From the NCBI GenBank assembly GCA_022592435.1, contig JABYQS010000042.1, positions 1-64,000 on the forward strand: DNA of 64,000 bases. The letters are read 5' to 3'. The notes below the pieces were generated by a model. That model did not search any database and had not been told where the DNA came from. It saw only the letters and a program-made list of their open reading frames with translations. The translations under genes were made by a program, and so were the position numbers. This DNA comes from Cerioporus squamosus. Taxonomy: Eukaryota > Basidiomycota > Agaricomycetes > Polyporales > Polyporaceae. Positions 20,071-31,587 of this stretch are shown here, in pieces (within the stretch, counting starts at the first letter, position 1; every line of letters starts with the position of its first letter).

Positions 20071-22279
20071 TCAAGACCTGGAGTCCCGCCGTGCCCCCGC
20101 ACCATTCGGCTGGTACATGTACTGATGCTGCGTGGTCGTCCTGTGCGACGACGGCGGCCTCTGCTGCGTGGTTGATGCGGCGGCGGCAGCAGCACCGTAC
20201 GATGTCGTCTGTGGTGCACGGTAATAATTGGTCGTCCGCGTGTCCGTCGTTGACGCGGACTGAAGGATAGAAGACGGGCTGGCGGTCGTGGGAGGAGGCC
20301 AAGATATCTGTCCCGCTGTGATCGGAGGTGCCGGCATATTGGCGGTTCGTGGGGTGCCTAGCGTACTCGTGCTAGAAGGGGGACGCTGTGCCGGTTGCAT
20401 CGCAGGCGAGGCATCAATGGACGTCGGCGTAGAAGTCATGGGACTTCGAGTGGGCGAGACGACACTGGTAGCTGCAGCTTGCTGCTGAGGTTGATGTTGG
20501 GGTTGAGATTGCGGCTGCGGCTGCGGCGGAGGTGGTGGGGGAGGGTGATGTTCTGCACCATGGGAATCATCCGCTCGTCGACGCTTCGTCCCGCGCGTTG
20601 TGCTCTCCTTCAAGCCTAATGATGTGGCTTTAAGCAGGATCTGGTGCCTAGCAGAGTCATGAGCCGACCGTGACCATGGAGTAACTGACCAGGAGCCTAC
20701 CTTGTTCTGCTGTTGCCCCATTGCTGAATGACCCAGTCCCATTCGATCTCTCCCTTGTTCTGAGGACCGCCCATTTCCCTGCTCTGGTCCGCAAGTCTTT
20801 TCAGCCGCTCAGTCTCCTCCTCGGACCAGGCTCCCTGATGACCGCCCGGCGCCGTGTTACCGGTCGCGGCGTTGAAGGTTGAAATCGTGCCAGTGTTAGA
20901 CGGCACCGGAGGAGATACCGTAGGAGGGCTAGACTGTGGTGCAGGCTGCGGTGCAGGTGCGGGCGCAGGCGCAGGCGCAGACGCAGGTGTGGGCGTGGGC
21001 GCCGGCGCCGGCGTAGGTGTGGGTGCGGGAGGTGCAGGCTGAGCAGGTTGAGAAGGTTGAGCTGGTGCTGGCGCGGCAGCTGGCGCGGGCTGTGCTGCAT
21101 GAGAGGGATAATAGGGGGTCGCTCCCTGCGGCGGGGGATAATAATATGGAGCGGTTGGATATCGTGCACCGGGAGCAGCAGTGTACATTGGGGGATAGTA
21201 CGGCTGGGCGGGTGGAGGCATCGAAGTTGAGTTCAAGGGCATGACAAACGTCTGAGGATTCGTGATTACAGAGCCTGCAGTGGGAGCAGGACCAGCAGCG
21301 GCCGCCGCCCCTGGTGGTGGCGGCGGCGGCATTGGCGAGTATGGCTGGTAGGTTGACGCGGGAATGGGTTGGTTGACCAGTTGGGATGGATTCGCGAGCT
21401 GTGGCGAGATGAGAACACATATTGAATGGGGCACAGCAGACGTACGAGATTGTCGCAAACCCGTTTCGCTTCCGCAATCATCACAAGAGGGTCAAGGTGT
21501 TGTCCTGGACCCATCTTGTAGCACTGCGCGATGACCATCGGGGACGCAGCTTTCTGGCAGGTGGATACGACCATTCAGGGAACCAGTGGATCGCTGGATT
21601 GCAAGCGGACACTCACGACAAGCTCCTCCGCAGCATTGTAGAATTCAGAACAAAGGTTCAGGGCACGCCATTGAAACTCGTAGAACTGTTGGTTTTGCTG
21701 GTTCGTGCCAGGGGCAGGCGGGTATTGATAGAAGCCCGGGTGCTGGGTATTTGCCGGGGCTTTTGTTGCACTACCGGCCGACACGCGGGGTTTGCGGTTG
21801 CGCGATCCTCTGGGGCGACCAGGTCTGCGCTTCTCGGTGCCATCTTCGCTTGCTGCGGGTTGGGCATGGTCCTGTGGTGGTGCGGCTTGTCTGTAATCTG
21901 CAGAGGCGGTTGCGCTAGTCGCGCTTCGAGATGAATAGGGTGAGACCAAGCGTGAACGCGAATCTAGATCGGGGATTACGCACCCAGCTGAGCTAGATTG
22001 GGACTGAGCAGCGTTGGCGCGAGGAGAAGAATGGCTGCTGGCGGACTGGTGTGGTTGGTCGGTGTCGTGATGCTCAAGCTCCTCCTCGACCACCTCCTCA
22101 TCGTCTTCCTCCTCCTCCTCTTCCTCTTCGCGGTGACCAGAGCCGGCGCCATTGGTCACAGGGGGCCGGTGATGGGAGGTATAGGGTGCATACGGCTGGC
22201 GAGGGGACGGATGGGACGTGGACACGAGCGGGGCATGGAGGGCGTGCGAGAGAGGTTGATAATATTGAGGGTTGTCCAT
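20071..22279 (-). CDS. AT-hook and Myb/SANT-like putative transcription regulator
   Basis: Four exons (22279-21617, 21553-21446, 21398-20701, 20647-20071). ATG 22279 begins MDNPQYYQPLSHALHAP. An acidic block of Glu/Asp precedes a clear AT-hook (RRPGRPRGSRNRKPR), a minor-groove AT-DNA binding motif. A conserved-looking helical segment (FQWRALNLCSEFYNAAEEL, then VIAQCYKMGPGQHLDP) follows. A long Pro/Ala-rich tract (about 21130-20930) leads to a SANT-like segment GAWSEEETERLKRLADQS with IEWDWVIQQWGNSRTRHQI, typical of Myb-type helices with spaced Trp. The tail is Gln/Pro-rich with histidines. The composition suggests a nuclear transcription or chromatin factor. It is divergent from mex67 with about 620 bp between starts. 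An in-frame ATG at 22450 would add an unlikely leader. Confidence 0.7.
20930..21130. repeat. GC-rich dipeptide-coding microsatellite (Pro-Ala tract)
   Basis: Imperfect GCAGGC/GGCGCA-type hexamer repeats encode alternating Pro-Ala and Pro-Thr dipeptides inside the AT-hook/SANT gene. The tract is prone to length change by slippage. Confidence 0.7.
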
Positions 22280-22898
22280 GATTTCTGGGAGCGGTATATG
22301 ATAAAAGCCCAGAGATGGGTGTAACGCTGCGAGCGGAGAGCAATCGATGTCGACAACAACAACCAAACCCCGTGGGAACACACGCTCGACGCATTTGCCC
22401 TTCCACACGCCGTGCCTTTCATCGCCCTGCGCACCCACAGCGCACGGCACAATTCACCCAGTGTCCTCGCGAACGCGCTGCCAGACCAGCACTCTCGCAT
22501 TCCTTTCTTTCGCCTGGACGCTGCTCTCTGCGCGTCGCAAATATATGCCGACGGCGGAAACCCGAGGCAACACAGCCGCCGGCTCGCAAAGCCAGCAGGG
22601 CGAGTAACGAAGTCACGCGGCCGTGACAGTGACAAAGCATTTCCAGACCGCCGTGACTCGTCACCGCCACAACAGAGCGCGGACCCGCGGGAGGCGCGTA
22701 CAACCACCTCTTGACTTGAACCGTCATCTAGCCGTCCTTGTCTCTCTTTGCCTCTCTTCCCGCCTTTTCCTTGCCGACAACGCCCTTTCCTGTGGCGTTG
22801 CTACTATTACTACCACGGACGCAACACCATCAACGCCTCTGCGCAATCGTCCACAAGCTCAGAACTTGTTCGGCACGAGAGCGCCACCGCTCTCAACC
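22280..22898. other. Bidirectional promoter region
   Basis: About 620 bp separate the divergent AT-hook/SANT gene and mex67. It is pyrimidine-rich close to the mex67 start (22730-22800). No TATA box stands out. Confidence 0.45.
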
Positions 22899-25319
22899 AT
22901 GTCGCAGCCCGCTTTCTCGAGTCCAACCCCCGCACCTGGCACCCGTGCCATCGCCGCCACTGCTCTACGGAAGGCCGGTCTTATAGACCGAGATGCGACA
23001 ATGCGGGACGTTTCGGACAAACCGGGTGGGCGCAAGGGCGCGCCAAAGCAGAGTAAAGCCCGCCACAATCCACATAAGCCTCGCGGAGCAGATGCCCTCC
23101 TTGGAAAGGATAGGCCTCGTGTTATTGCACAAACGGTAAATACTCGCTTTCAGTACACTCTTGACTTTCTAGCACTGTGACGACTTTGGTCCTCGGACGA
23201 CGGGCATCACACACCTGCCCTCGGATGACGGGTGGCGGGTCTCCGTTTTCCTATTGTCTGCGCAACATGAAGCTTACAAGTTATCTCCTTGCTACGCCCC
23301 TGCCATCCATCATTGTCTTCCGCACCCTCTCGCTGCACACTACACCGCACCGTAGAGGGGTCCTGGCACCTCCAAACACAGCGCAACAAGCTCGGTAAAG
23401 GGCAAGCGTCCCGCCGGGGCACCTTTGACGGAAAAGGTCGTGGACCTATGGAAAGAGTGGGTGAGGAGGCGATGGAATCCAGAGGCGAAGTTTCTCAACC
23501 TTGAGGTGAGCGCCGAGCTGGTGGCTTGCGTGCTGTTCTAACATGGCGCTACAGAGGATGGGTCAGGATGATTGGCTGAAGAAGCATCGTCTTAATGTGC
23601 CGACGTCCGACCCATCATCAAAAGAGGCCCAAGTCATTCTGAAAATCGCCAGCAAGCTTAGGCCCGAGGTGAGTCTTCACCTTGTACACGCGAATGGTAG
23701 TGTGATGCTTCTCCAGATTGAGACAATATCACTCGCGCACAACGGCTTCACGAGTGGCCGCATTATGACGTTCCTGGCACATTACCTTCCAAAGCTCAAG
23801 AATCTGTCCTTGGAAGGCAACAACCTTGCGTCGTGGAAAGAGATTGAGTACATCTCCGGCAAGCGGGGGAGATTGGAGGAGTTGCGCGAATTGATCCTGA
23901 GGGGCAATCCAATTCGCGAACTCGAGTACAAGAATAATCGTGCGCAGACTTACAAGAGGTACGCCCATACCTTCATCCACATCCGTGACCGTGTTAACGA
24001 TGTGGTAGCGAGGTGGCGCGGCGCTTTCCGTCGTTAGAGATTCTCGACGGCGAACCTGTTGCACGAGTAGGGTTTGACGCGCCATCTACGTCTACCTCTG
24101 CGCCTGCGCACCCACGTACGATGTTGTCGACGTTTGCATGGAATATGGAACCATCTTTCATCGCTGGCGTCGATGGCTCGTTGATCAGCAACTTCTTCAT
24201 GCGGTTCTTTCCAGCGTTCGACAACGCCCGAGGCGACCTCCTGGACTTGTATGCCCCCAACGCCACATTTTCCTTCTCGGCCAATACTGCCATCCCGCCT
24301 CGTGCGCGGATACAGGGCATACACTCGTCGAAAGACTACCCAAATCAGCGCAGTCTGGCGTGGGGGCCATGGCTCGGGGGTGGTAACGGTGGCTCGCGAA
24401 ATCTGGGTCGTGTGAACGGCCTGCAGAAGGTCTCGCAGTCACTACACTTGGGCAATGAGGAGATTGTTAGGGCCCTGGCCGCCCTACCTCTCACCCAGCA
24501 TGACGTCGCCGGCTCGCCGGAGAAGTTTTGTGTCGACGCATTTCCCGTCCGGCAAGGCGAGCAGACGAACTTGCTCGTCACTGTTCATGGGCAGTTCATT
24601 GAGAGTAAGTTTCTTCCTCCCGCGTTCATGATGCAAGGCTAATCAATGTTCCATCCGCTTCCTTTGCAGAACCTGTGGAGGGAATCCGTTCCTTTGATCG
24701 ATCATTCGTCCTCGCTATCGCCCCGGACGGGTCAAGGTACGTCTATGTGCAGTGGTTGTGGTAGCATTGATGTTAACATTGAGATCCCTCGGTGATAGGG
24801 CGAAACAGCGTGGCTGGGACGTGATGATCTTGTCCGACCAGCTCGTCGTCAAGGCTTACTCTCTACACGATGCGTGGCGACCTGGTCCGATGCGCGTACA
24901 AGCTGGTGACCTCCTGCCTTCTCCGGGTCTTCAACAAGCTCTGGCACCCCTGGTGAGTATCTTCATACATCACTTAAACAATCACTGGGTCACGGCCACG
25001 GTTTATGGCTGTCATATGGGTTGAAGCATCAATCATGTTTCTCTGAATGTACGCTGACGCATGTATCCCTCTTCCACAGCCGCAACCGCAGAGAGCACTG
25101 ATGCAGGACGTCATCCTTCGTACACGGCTGAACTTCCAGTTTGCCGAGGACTGTCTGAAGAACAACGACTGGGACGTCGACCGCGCCGTTGCCAATTTCG
25201 AGCAGGTTAAGGTGAGCTGGGATTGATGGGGTGCCGCTGGGTCATACTGATCCCCCTATGTACGTTAGGGCAATCTCCCACCGGACGCCTACCTGCCCCA
25301 AGACGCGTTTTTGCCGTGA
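22899..25319 (+). CDS. mex67: Nuclear mRNA export receptor Mex67/NXF1-like
   Basis: ATG 22899 opens [19 protein letters not shown]. After a basic RNA-binding N-terminal part ([17 protein letters not shown]) and the segment [20 protein letters not shown], a leucine-rich repeat region appears ([40 protein letters not shown]). Next is an NTF2-like domain ([50 protein letters not shown]), which in this family pairs with Mtr2/p15. The end is a UBA-like TAP-C domain ([19 protein letters not shown]), which binds FG nucleoporins. That order is diagnostic of Mex67/TAP, which exports mRNPs through the nuclear pore. Introns are short except the first, about 215 nt (from 23136). The stop is TGA 25317-25319. 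Confidence 0.9.
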
Positions 25320-26276
25320 GCATCCTGGGCAAGCTTGGGATGGACTTATCGGCTCGCATGTCCGGCTGGCCATTGATCCAGCGCGCCTTCGTGGCGTGGC
25401 CTCGTGTGTCTTGATCGTTCCGTCGGACTACATACGTACTTTTCACGCTTTCCCACCCTTCCATCAGCATATCGCCCGCAATGTGTACCCTATAGCCCAT
25501 CTCATCCATGATGCATCATTGACATCGCCTGTCGTGTTATCCGTCCGCTGCACATACAATTGTTTATAGCACTGCAGTCGCTCATCGCAAACCCCCCTCA
25601 TATATTGGTATCTCTAACGCATAGTCCATTGTCGCGATTACAGAGTATAATGAAACCACTCGGTCCTGAAGCGTTCATTGCGTGTACGAGCGGGAGCATC
25701 GGAACAATGGCCTCGGAGCGGGATAAACAAGCGGTGGACAAACACGGGGAGGCGCTAGCGCGTCGGCCGCGAGAGCGCCACGACGGCTCTGCGACATTTG
25801 CCCATTCTTGCATGCCGCCCCGACAAAACGAGGTTGCAGGAGGTTGCCAAACGGCGGCAGGCTTCGGTAGCCTCTATTTGGGCCCCGCTTTTCATTCTTC
25901 CGAGTCGAGGCAGATGATGGCAGCTCGCAGCCGTCGAGTAGCGTCGAGAACTCGGGCTCGCACGCTCCGCCTATGGTCCTTCGCGTAATGACCGCCTCGA
26001 GGCAGACGCAGTCTCGTCTGGGGACATGTCTGTGCTATTCTGATGCAGCGTGGCCTTTCGCCTCGTGTCCTGTTCTCTCGCGTCTTCCAATACTTATAGA
26101 GCCCGGACGTGCCAGTTATCCCCGCACTCTCACCCGCACGCAAACTTCCGCGGGACGGCTCTGGGAACACTCGGACTCTTGTACCTCTTGTACCACCACT
26201 GGACACCTCCATACCGCCTCTCCTTCGATACTCCTGTACAGTGTACACCCGCTCTTCACACTAGCACTCACTGGCA
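25320..26276. other. Intergenic, no gene seen
   Basis: It contains the 3' flank of mex67 and the promoter of the ankyrin gene. Open frames up to 160 codons overlap on both strands and carry no recognisable domain. Confidence 0.45.
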
Positions 26277-29200
26277 ATGGCGACACAGTCTCGTGGACGA
26301 CGTCGCACAGAGCTCGCTGCACTGGATGCAGCGCTCTTAGACGCCGCCGCTCGGGCAGACGAGGACGGCGTGCGGATCGCACTTGCGCGCGGGGCAGACG
26401 TGAATGCGGCGGACGTCGCGACGGACAGCACGGTGGTGACATGCGCGATTGCGGGAGATAGGTGTGGTCTCGGTTCTTTGTATCCTGCTGGACGGTGGTG
26501 CTGAAGGTCGGCATTGTGCACGCGTTTACTTAGCAGCTGGGAGGACGTCGACGTGTCCGACGCGTCGTTCAGCCGGCAGAGCAGGGTCGAGGTGCTCAGG
26601 ACACTCATCCGACACGAGTCGATGTCTTTCTACGCTCTGAACGCGCCCACGCGCGGTGTAACGCCGCTCGGTCTCGCCGCCTGGCTGAACGTCCCGGACG
26701 TTGTGCGAGTACTGCTCGAGGAGAGCCGCGGACTGGTCGCTGTAGATGGCACGGACGCGGTAGGAGTCACCCCTCTCATGTGTACGTCCGTTTCTTGGCT
26801 GCTCGCTCGGTTTAGCTCACAGTGAAGATCAGACGCTGCTCGCGATGGCGCGGTCGAGGCTGCATCCATTCTGGTAAGTCATGGAATCCAGATGATATTG
26901 TTCCCGTACATTGACCCCGTGCCTTGCAGCTCGCCAACGGCGCCCGTCCAGACCTCAGGGATACCCATCATCGGACCGCGATCCATTACGCACTACGCCA
27001 CTCGCGGCTGCTGTGGTTATTCGAGTCTACACTTCGCCGACAGCGAATGCGAGAGTTTTTCGTAAGTCGTCATCTGTGACCGCATCCGGTGCGATCCTGA
27101 CTATCAACGGTTCAATAGAACGGCAATCGCAGACAGCTGCATCCTCTTCCTCAACCTCACGCGGCCTATGCGCAAGCTTTTTCGACATCTTCGATTGAGC
27201 TGTCACACTGGCCAGCCCCCTCTGACGCCATCTTGTCGCGGTCAACAGCAGCCCTCATCCGGGCAATTGCAGGCGGCGATGTCCCTTCTATCTATCAGAT
27301 CCTGTTCCCCGCGACCCACCGGACGACAGTTCTCGTCAACCGCTTGGATTCACATGGGTGGGGTCCGTTGCATTACTGCGTTTGCTCTCCGAACCCTTCG
27401 GTTGAAGTACTGGACGCGCTCTTCCTTTCCGGTGCGGACACCAGCTTGTACACCACGTCGAAGCATGGAACGCTCCTCCATTGCCTGGCTCGAAAAGCCC
27501 AGGAACCGATCAATCCCGTTCAAGCAGCGCGCCTGCACGTCTTCGTCCATCACCTGGTTCGCGAGCTTCGCGCACCTCTTGCTGCGACGGACGAGAACGG
27601 CGAGACGTGCATCCATGTAGCCGCCGAATACGGGCAGAGCGTTGATGTTCTCCTGGCACTCCTTGCATGTGATACGCGGAACAACGTCCGCGAAATCAAG
27701 AACTCAAGAGGGTACGTGGTAAACGATCTACTTGATGCGATGATCATGCTCATGACGTGACAGACTGACCGCCTTGGAGGTCGCACGACCTGAGCTACGG
27801 ATCGCCTTTGGTCCCGATGCCGAGCCGCGAAGAAGCAATTCTGTCGCATCTTTCCGTACCATCCGTCCCTCGACGGCCTCTTCGACATCAACTTCGTCTT
27901 ACGCGAGCTCGATGACCGTACCCGTAGCCACCCGGCCACAACTAGGTCCGATCTCCCGCCTAGAATCCCCGCTGGAGAACGTCGACACTTCCCTGCTTCC
28001 CCGCCGCATCCTCGAGAACCTGACCATGGTTGCACAAGAAGCGCTCACCGCCGACGCGCTTGAGATCAGCGGCCTCCGGGATATACTGGACGAGACGGCA
28101 CACCTCGGTGAAGTCTGGGCTCACAGCATGCAGAATCGCATACGCGAGGCGGCGCAGGACCTGCGCGATGCGCGGGGACGCTTTAACGAAGTCGACAACC
28201 TGCTGGAAACGGTGACGCAAGACCTTGAAGGCGTCTACGGGCCGCGCTTCTCTGACCGACGGGACAGCACCGAGCGCGCACGAAGACGAACCACGGACTC
28301 GGGCGACTCGGACTTGACCGCAGTCTCCAGCCGTGCGTCTTCTTCGCTGAGCAGGAAATGGCGTTCAATGTCCGATCTTCGAACCTCGAATGAAAGTGGT
28401 AGACGGGAACTTTCAGACGTACCTGAAGTTCCGCACCTCATCATCGCGGAAGAAGACGACTCAATGGGCAGCTCTCCTACGGACAAGTCATCGTCCTTCC
28501 TGAACGCACTCCTGTCACCGACGACGAGGGAGTTGTTGCACAAATCCAGCAAGCTCTCTGTCGACTCGGGGAGGACCGCCTCGCCGGCGCCATCGAAGCT
28601 GCAGAAGGACGGTTCATCGAGCAGCACCGCGAAGCTCAGGGCGTGGTTCCGCAAAAAACTCCGCTTTGAGATACCGGACACCTCCAACGAGACGAAGATC
28701 GTGGTTCCTGGTGAGCAATCACCGAGGAGATCTCCACCCTCTCCAGCCGGTGGCCGGGACTCGTCATCAGCAGAGCTCCTGTCCACTGCTCGTCATGTCG
28801 TTCGTACTGCCGGACAGGACCTTTCCTGTATCGAAGGGTGTATGGACGAGGTGCGCTTTCCTGCTTCCATCTGAATCTGATGCAGGCAACTGACATACCC
28901 TCAGGCTGACGAATACCTGGCGTTGGCATCGAGTCTCCTTTGTCAAGCCGACCGACGACTTAAGATGATCATAGTGGTATGTCTTCGAATACATCATGTC
29001 ACAAGGCCAGCCGGCTGACGTTGTTCCCAGAATCGCCGAGCGACCCTCGAAAGCGCACGACTTGCGCAGCTACAAGATGAACTGGACGACCCCTTCATGT
29101 CAGCCATTGCATCCACGATCCGCTCCGCCATACAGGACGCAGTCCCCTTCCCCCCTTCGCATTCGCGTTCCGGGAGCGACTCAGACAACTCGCTGAGTTC

Positions 29201-29426
29201 CCTGTCCGCCGGGTCCTCGGTCGCATCGCTCTCGGACACGCTCATCGAGTCCGAGGACGACGATACGCGGGTGCTTCGCCGCATCATGACCCGCAAGATT
29301 GAAGCCCGGACAGACGGCGCGTTTGACGAGATCGACAAGGTGTTGACATGGCTGCGGATCGTGCAGGACACGCTCCGGAGTCTCCGGAGAAGGACCAATG
29401 CGTCTGTAACCGGAACTCTACCCTAG
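26277..29426 (+). CDS. Ankyrin-repeat protein with long C-terminal extension
   Basis: ATG 26277 begins MATQSRGRRRTELAALDAAL. Spliced exons show ankyrin repeats in the N-terminal half: DEDGVRIALARGADVNAAD, TPLGLAAWLNVPDVVRVLL, AARDGAVEAASILLANGARP, HHRTAIHYALRHSRLLWLF, WGPLHYCVCSPNPSVEVL, HGTLLHCLA and NGETCIHVAAEYGQSVDVL. One junction (intron 27712-27763) skips a stop-containing stretch to give NSRGLTALEVARPELR. The C-terminal half has a helical segment (LENLTMVAQEALTADALEIS, then RDLRDARGRFNEVDNLLET), long Ser-rich acidic stretches and a last exon ending at 29426. Introns with good GTATGT and GTGCGC donors occur near 28860 and 28978. Ankyrin repeats mediate protein binding; partners and role are unknown. 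The many Ser-Pro and acidic-Ser sites suggest phosphorylation. Confidence 0.75.
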
Positions 29427-29957
29427 GCCCTCCCCGGAACCATCTCCACTGTGACAACTGTACGTATGTGCAGTTCCCCCACGACCCGGACTCGCGGATG
29501 TGTACAATCGCGTCTATACTGGAACTGTTTGTTGTTGTACTCATTGTAGGCATAGGCACACGCAGGTGAATGTGTGTGTGTGTGGACCCTCAGTATCTAT
29601 GTTGTATATATGTGCATTGTATAGGTAGCTTGCATGTTACGCACCCTATCCCCACTCCCATCTCGGCTCTCACTGTACGTAGGAACTGTTCTGCTGTCGA
29701 TACTTGAATATCCCGCTCTTCGCGATGCTTTGTATATACTGTAGTAGCTTTCGATGTTCAAAATATGAGGCTTTCGTCCATGCATCATTTACCGAGTACT
29801 GGCCATGGGCAACTACTCCGTTCTCCGGTACTACTGCCAGTATATAGTCTCATGATGCATCATGCATGCATATGCATGAGCACCATCGATGTGAAGGACG
29901 CAGTAGAGTAGCGCACCCGAGCGTAGTCGCAAAGACGCATACCGTACCCGTTTCCAA
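29427..29957. other. Intergenic with ATGCAT-rich palindromes and a short GT run
   Basis: A (TG)n run at 29571-29582 and two 14-bp perfect palindromes, CATGATGCATCATG (29851-29864) and CATGCATATGCATG (29865-29878), are visible. No coding signal. Confidence 0.5.
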
Positions 29958-30051
29958 GTCACTTTGCCGGAGTGGTTAACGGGATCGCCTGCTATTCATA
30001 GCTGCTAGCGGTTGGGCTTTGCCCGCGAGTGTTCGAATCGCTCAGGTGACG
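29958..30051 (+). tRNA. tRNA-Ser(GCU) with a 12-nt intron
   Basis: A full class II cloverleaf can be folded. The acceptor stem GTCACTT pairs with AGGTGAC (30044-30050) with one G-T wobble, followed by discriminator G at 30051. The D stem is CCG/CGG with loop GAGTGGTTAA. The anticodon stem ATCGC pairs with GCGGT, and the loop is CTGCTA plus A once TTCATAGCTGCT is removed after position 37, the canonical site of nuclear tRNA introns. The anticodon is GCT. The long variable arm has stem GGGC/GCCC, and the T arm GAGTG-TTCGAAT-CGCTC contains the B box. The long variable arm and G discriminator agree with serine. Confidence 0.92.
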
Positions 30052-30052
30052 C

Positions 30053-30058
30053 TTTTTT
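30053..30058 (+). terminator. RNA polymerase III terminator of the tRNA gene
   Basis: A run of six T begins two bases after the tRNA 3' end, the usual Pol III stop signal. Confidence 0.8.
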
Positions 30059-30177
30059 GCATCGTCCGCCGGTACGGCGCTTGAGCTTGCCAAATGTCGA
30101 CATGATGAGACAAGCCGCCCGACGCGTCCCGCCGCTCTCCCTCTCCCATCTCCACTGCTTGTACCTATTCTCTCACC

Positions 30178-31340
30178 ATGTCCGAACACTTAAACAGCGA
30201 GGAAGAGGACCTCCTTCAGGTATATTGCCCAGTTATGGGTTTCTATCGTTGATAGCTAATGTTACGCGCGCAGTCCGCACTGTCCACGGCTTTCAGCCCT
30301 GCTCCTCTGCCTCGTCAGTCTGCTGAGCCTGAACCAGCACCTGCAACACCCGCGGAAGCTTCTGCATCCGAACCTAGCGCACCAGCACCGCCTGAAGCGC
30401 CTGTGAACGCTGGCGAGGCAGAGGAAGTCTGGAAAGCGGAGTACGAGGCACAATTGGCGGAATGGCGTAGACAATCGGCCGAGCAGCGCCAAAAGGCCGA
30501 GGCAACGCGCGCGCAGTGGGAAGCCATCCGGGAGCAAGAGCGGAAAGAGGGCAAGTCGCGTCAAAGCGTACTGAGTGAGGCCACAAGCGGCTGGGAGAAC
30601 CTCAGTGGGAGCGTCGCTGCGTCTGCGGCTGCGGCTTCTCCCAGTCCGGCGGACGCGCGGGATCTGGTCAGCGGAGAGGGACAGGGCGGGCATACGAAGG
30701 AATACCTCGAGGTGCGTGATCTTACCCCAGCGCGTTCGGCACGGCATGAGGCGCGGCCCTGACACCCTCATCCCCTCGTGTCTGCTGTCGGGTACGCGCG
30801 CAGTCTGTCCTGCCCGGAGCATCTACCTCGACCTCCACGCCTCCCTCGCACGAGAAGTCGCCCTCGCAACCCGCGTCGGAGCCCGAGTCGAAGCAGGACA
30901 AGTGGGATTCGATGACGTCCTCGCTCACCTCGTCGTTCCCGTCCATGTCGTTCCCCTCCGACCCGCATTCGCCCATCTCGTCCACCGCACCCCGGGACCT
31001 TCCTCCTCATCACGGACAACCGCACTCCCATGCTGCCGGCCACTCGCACGGTCATGCACACAGTCACCACCACCATCATCATACCGAGCCCCAACGTACG
31101 GCATCGCTCTCGATTTTCGACTCATCGTTGAGCCCGAAGACGCGTACGCTTGCATTGCTGTCGAGCCTTGCGATCAACGTGCTGCTCCCATTCGTCAATG
31201 GCGTCATGCTCGGCTTTGGGGAGATTTTCGCCAAGAACCTCGTCGGGTGGTTGGGCTGGAAGGTCCCTGGGACAGCAAGTGCATCGAGCTCGCGTGGTTC
31301 AGGACGAGTTGCCTCCGGAGTGGGGCTGGGCAAGAAGTAG
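30178..31340 (+). CDS. mim1: Mitochondrial outer-membrane import protein Mim1 (Tom13)
   Basis: Three exons. ATG 30178 gives MSEHLNSEEEDLLQ up to a GTATAT donor. The second exon (SALSTAFSPAPLPRQ) is Pro/Ala-rich with a charged helical segment (EEVWKAEYEAQLAEWRRQ). The last exon ends at 31340. It contains a His-rich patch (HSHAAGHSHGHAHSHHHHHH) and then the diagnostic single membrane segment LSPKTRTLALLSSLAINVLL continuing PFVNGVMLGFGEIFAKNLVG. In yeast and Neurospora, Mim1/Tom13 carries this glycine-containing transmembrane helix and helps insert helical proteins into the mitochondrial outer membrane. The long N-terminal and His-rich parts are larger than in yeast and look like lineage-specific additions. 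The gene starts only 127 bp after the tRNA. Confidence 0.8.
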
Positions 31341-31587
31341 AAGTTGTGTGTATATGACGAACATTGCTTACACGGTACAATTACATGCCATTAATGCACG
31401 CCGCGGGCTCGCCATGCGCTCTTCGGCCTCCTCCGGCACGCATATCCAAGGCGCACGCACGCGTCGTTGAGCTCTTCGAAGTACGACCGTTGAGTGACCC
31501 TGCAGATGACACGCATAACGACGACCGACAAGGGCTATTCCGTAGCCAAGAGGCATGGCACTGAGTAGTCGGCACAGAGACAAGACC

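Noticed and set aside
20288..21042. Gly/Val-rich plus-strand frames in the AT-hook gene
   Set aside because: They are the reverse reading of the Pro/Ala repeat and Gln/Pro tail.
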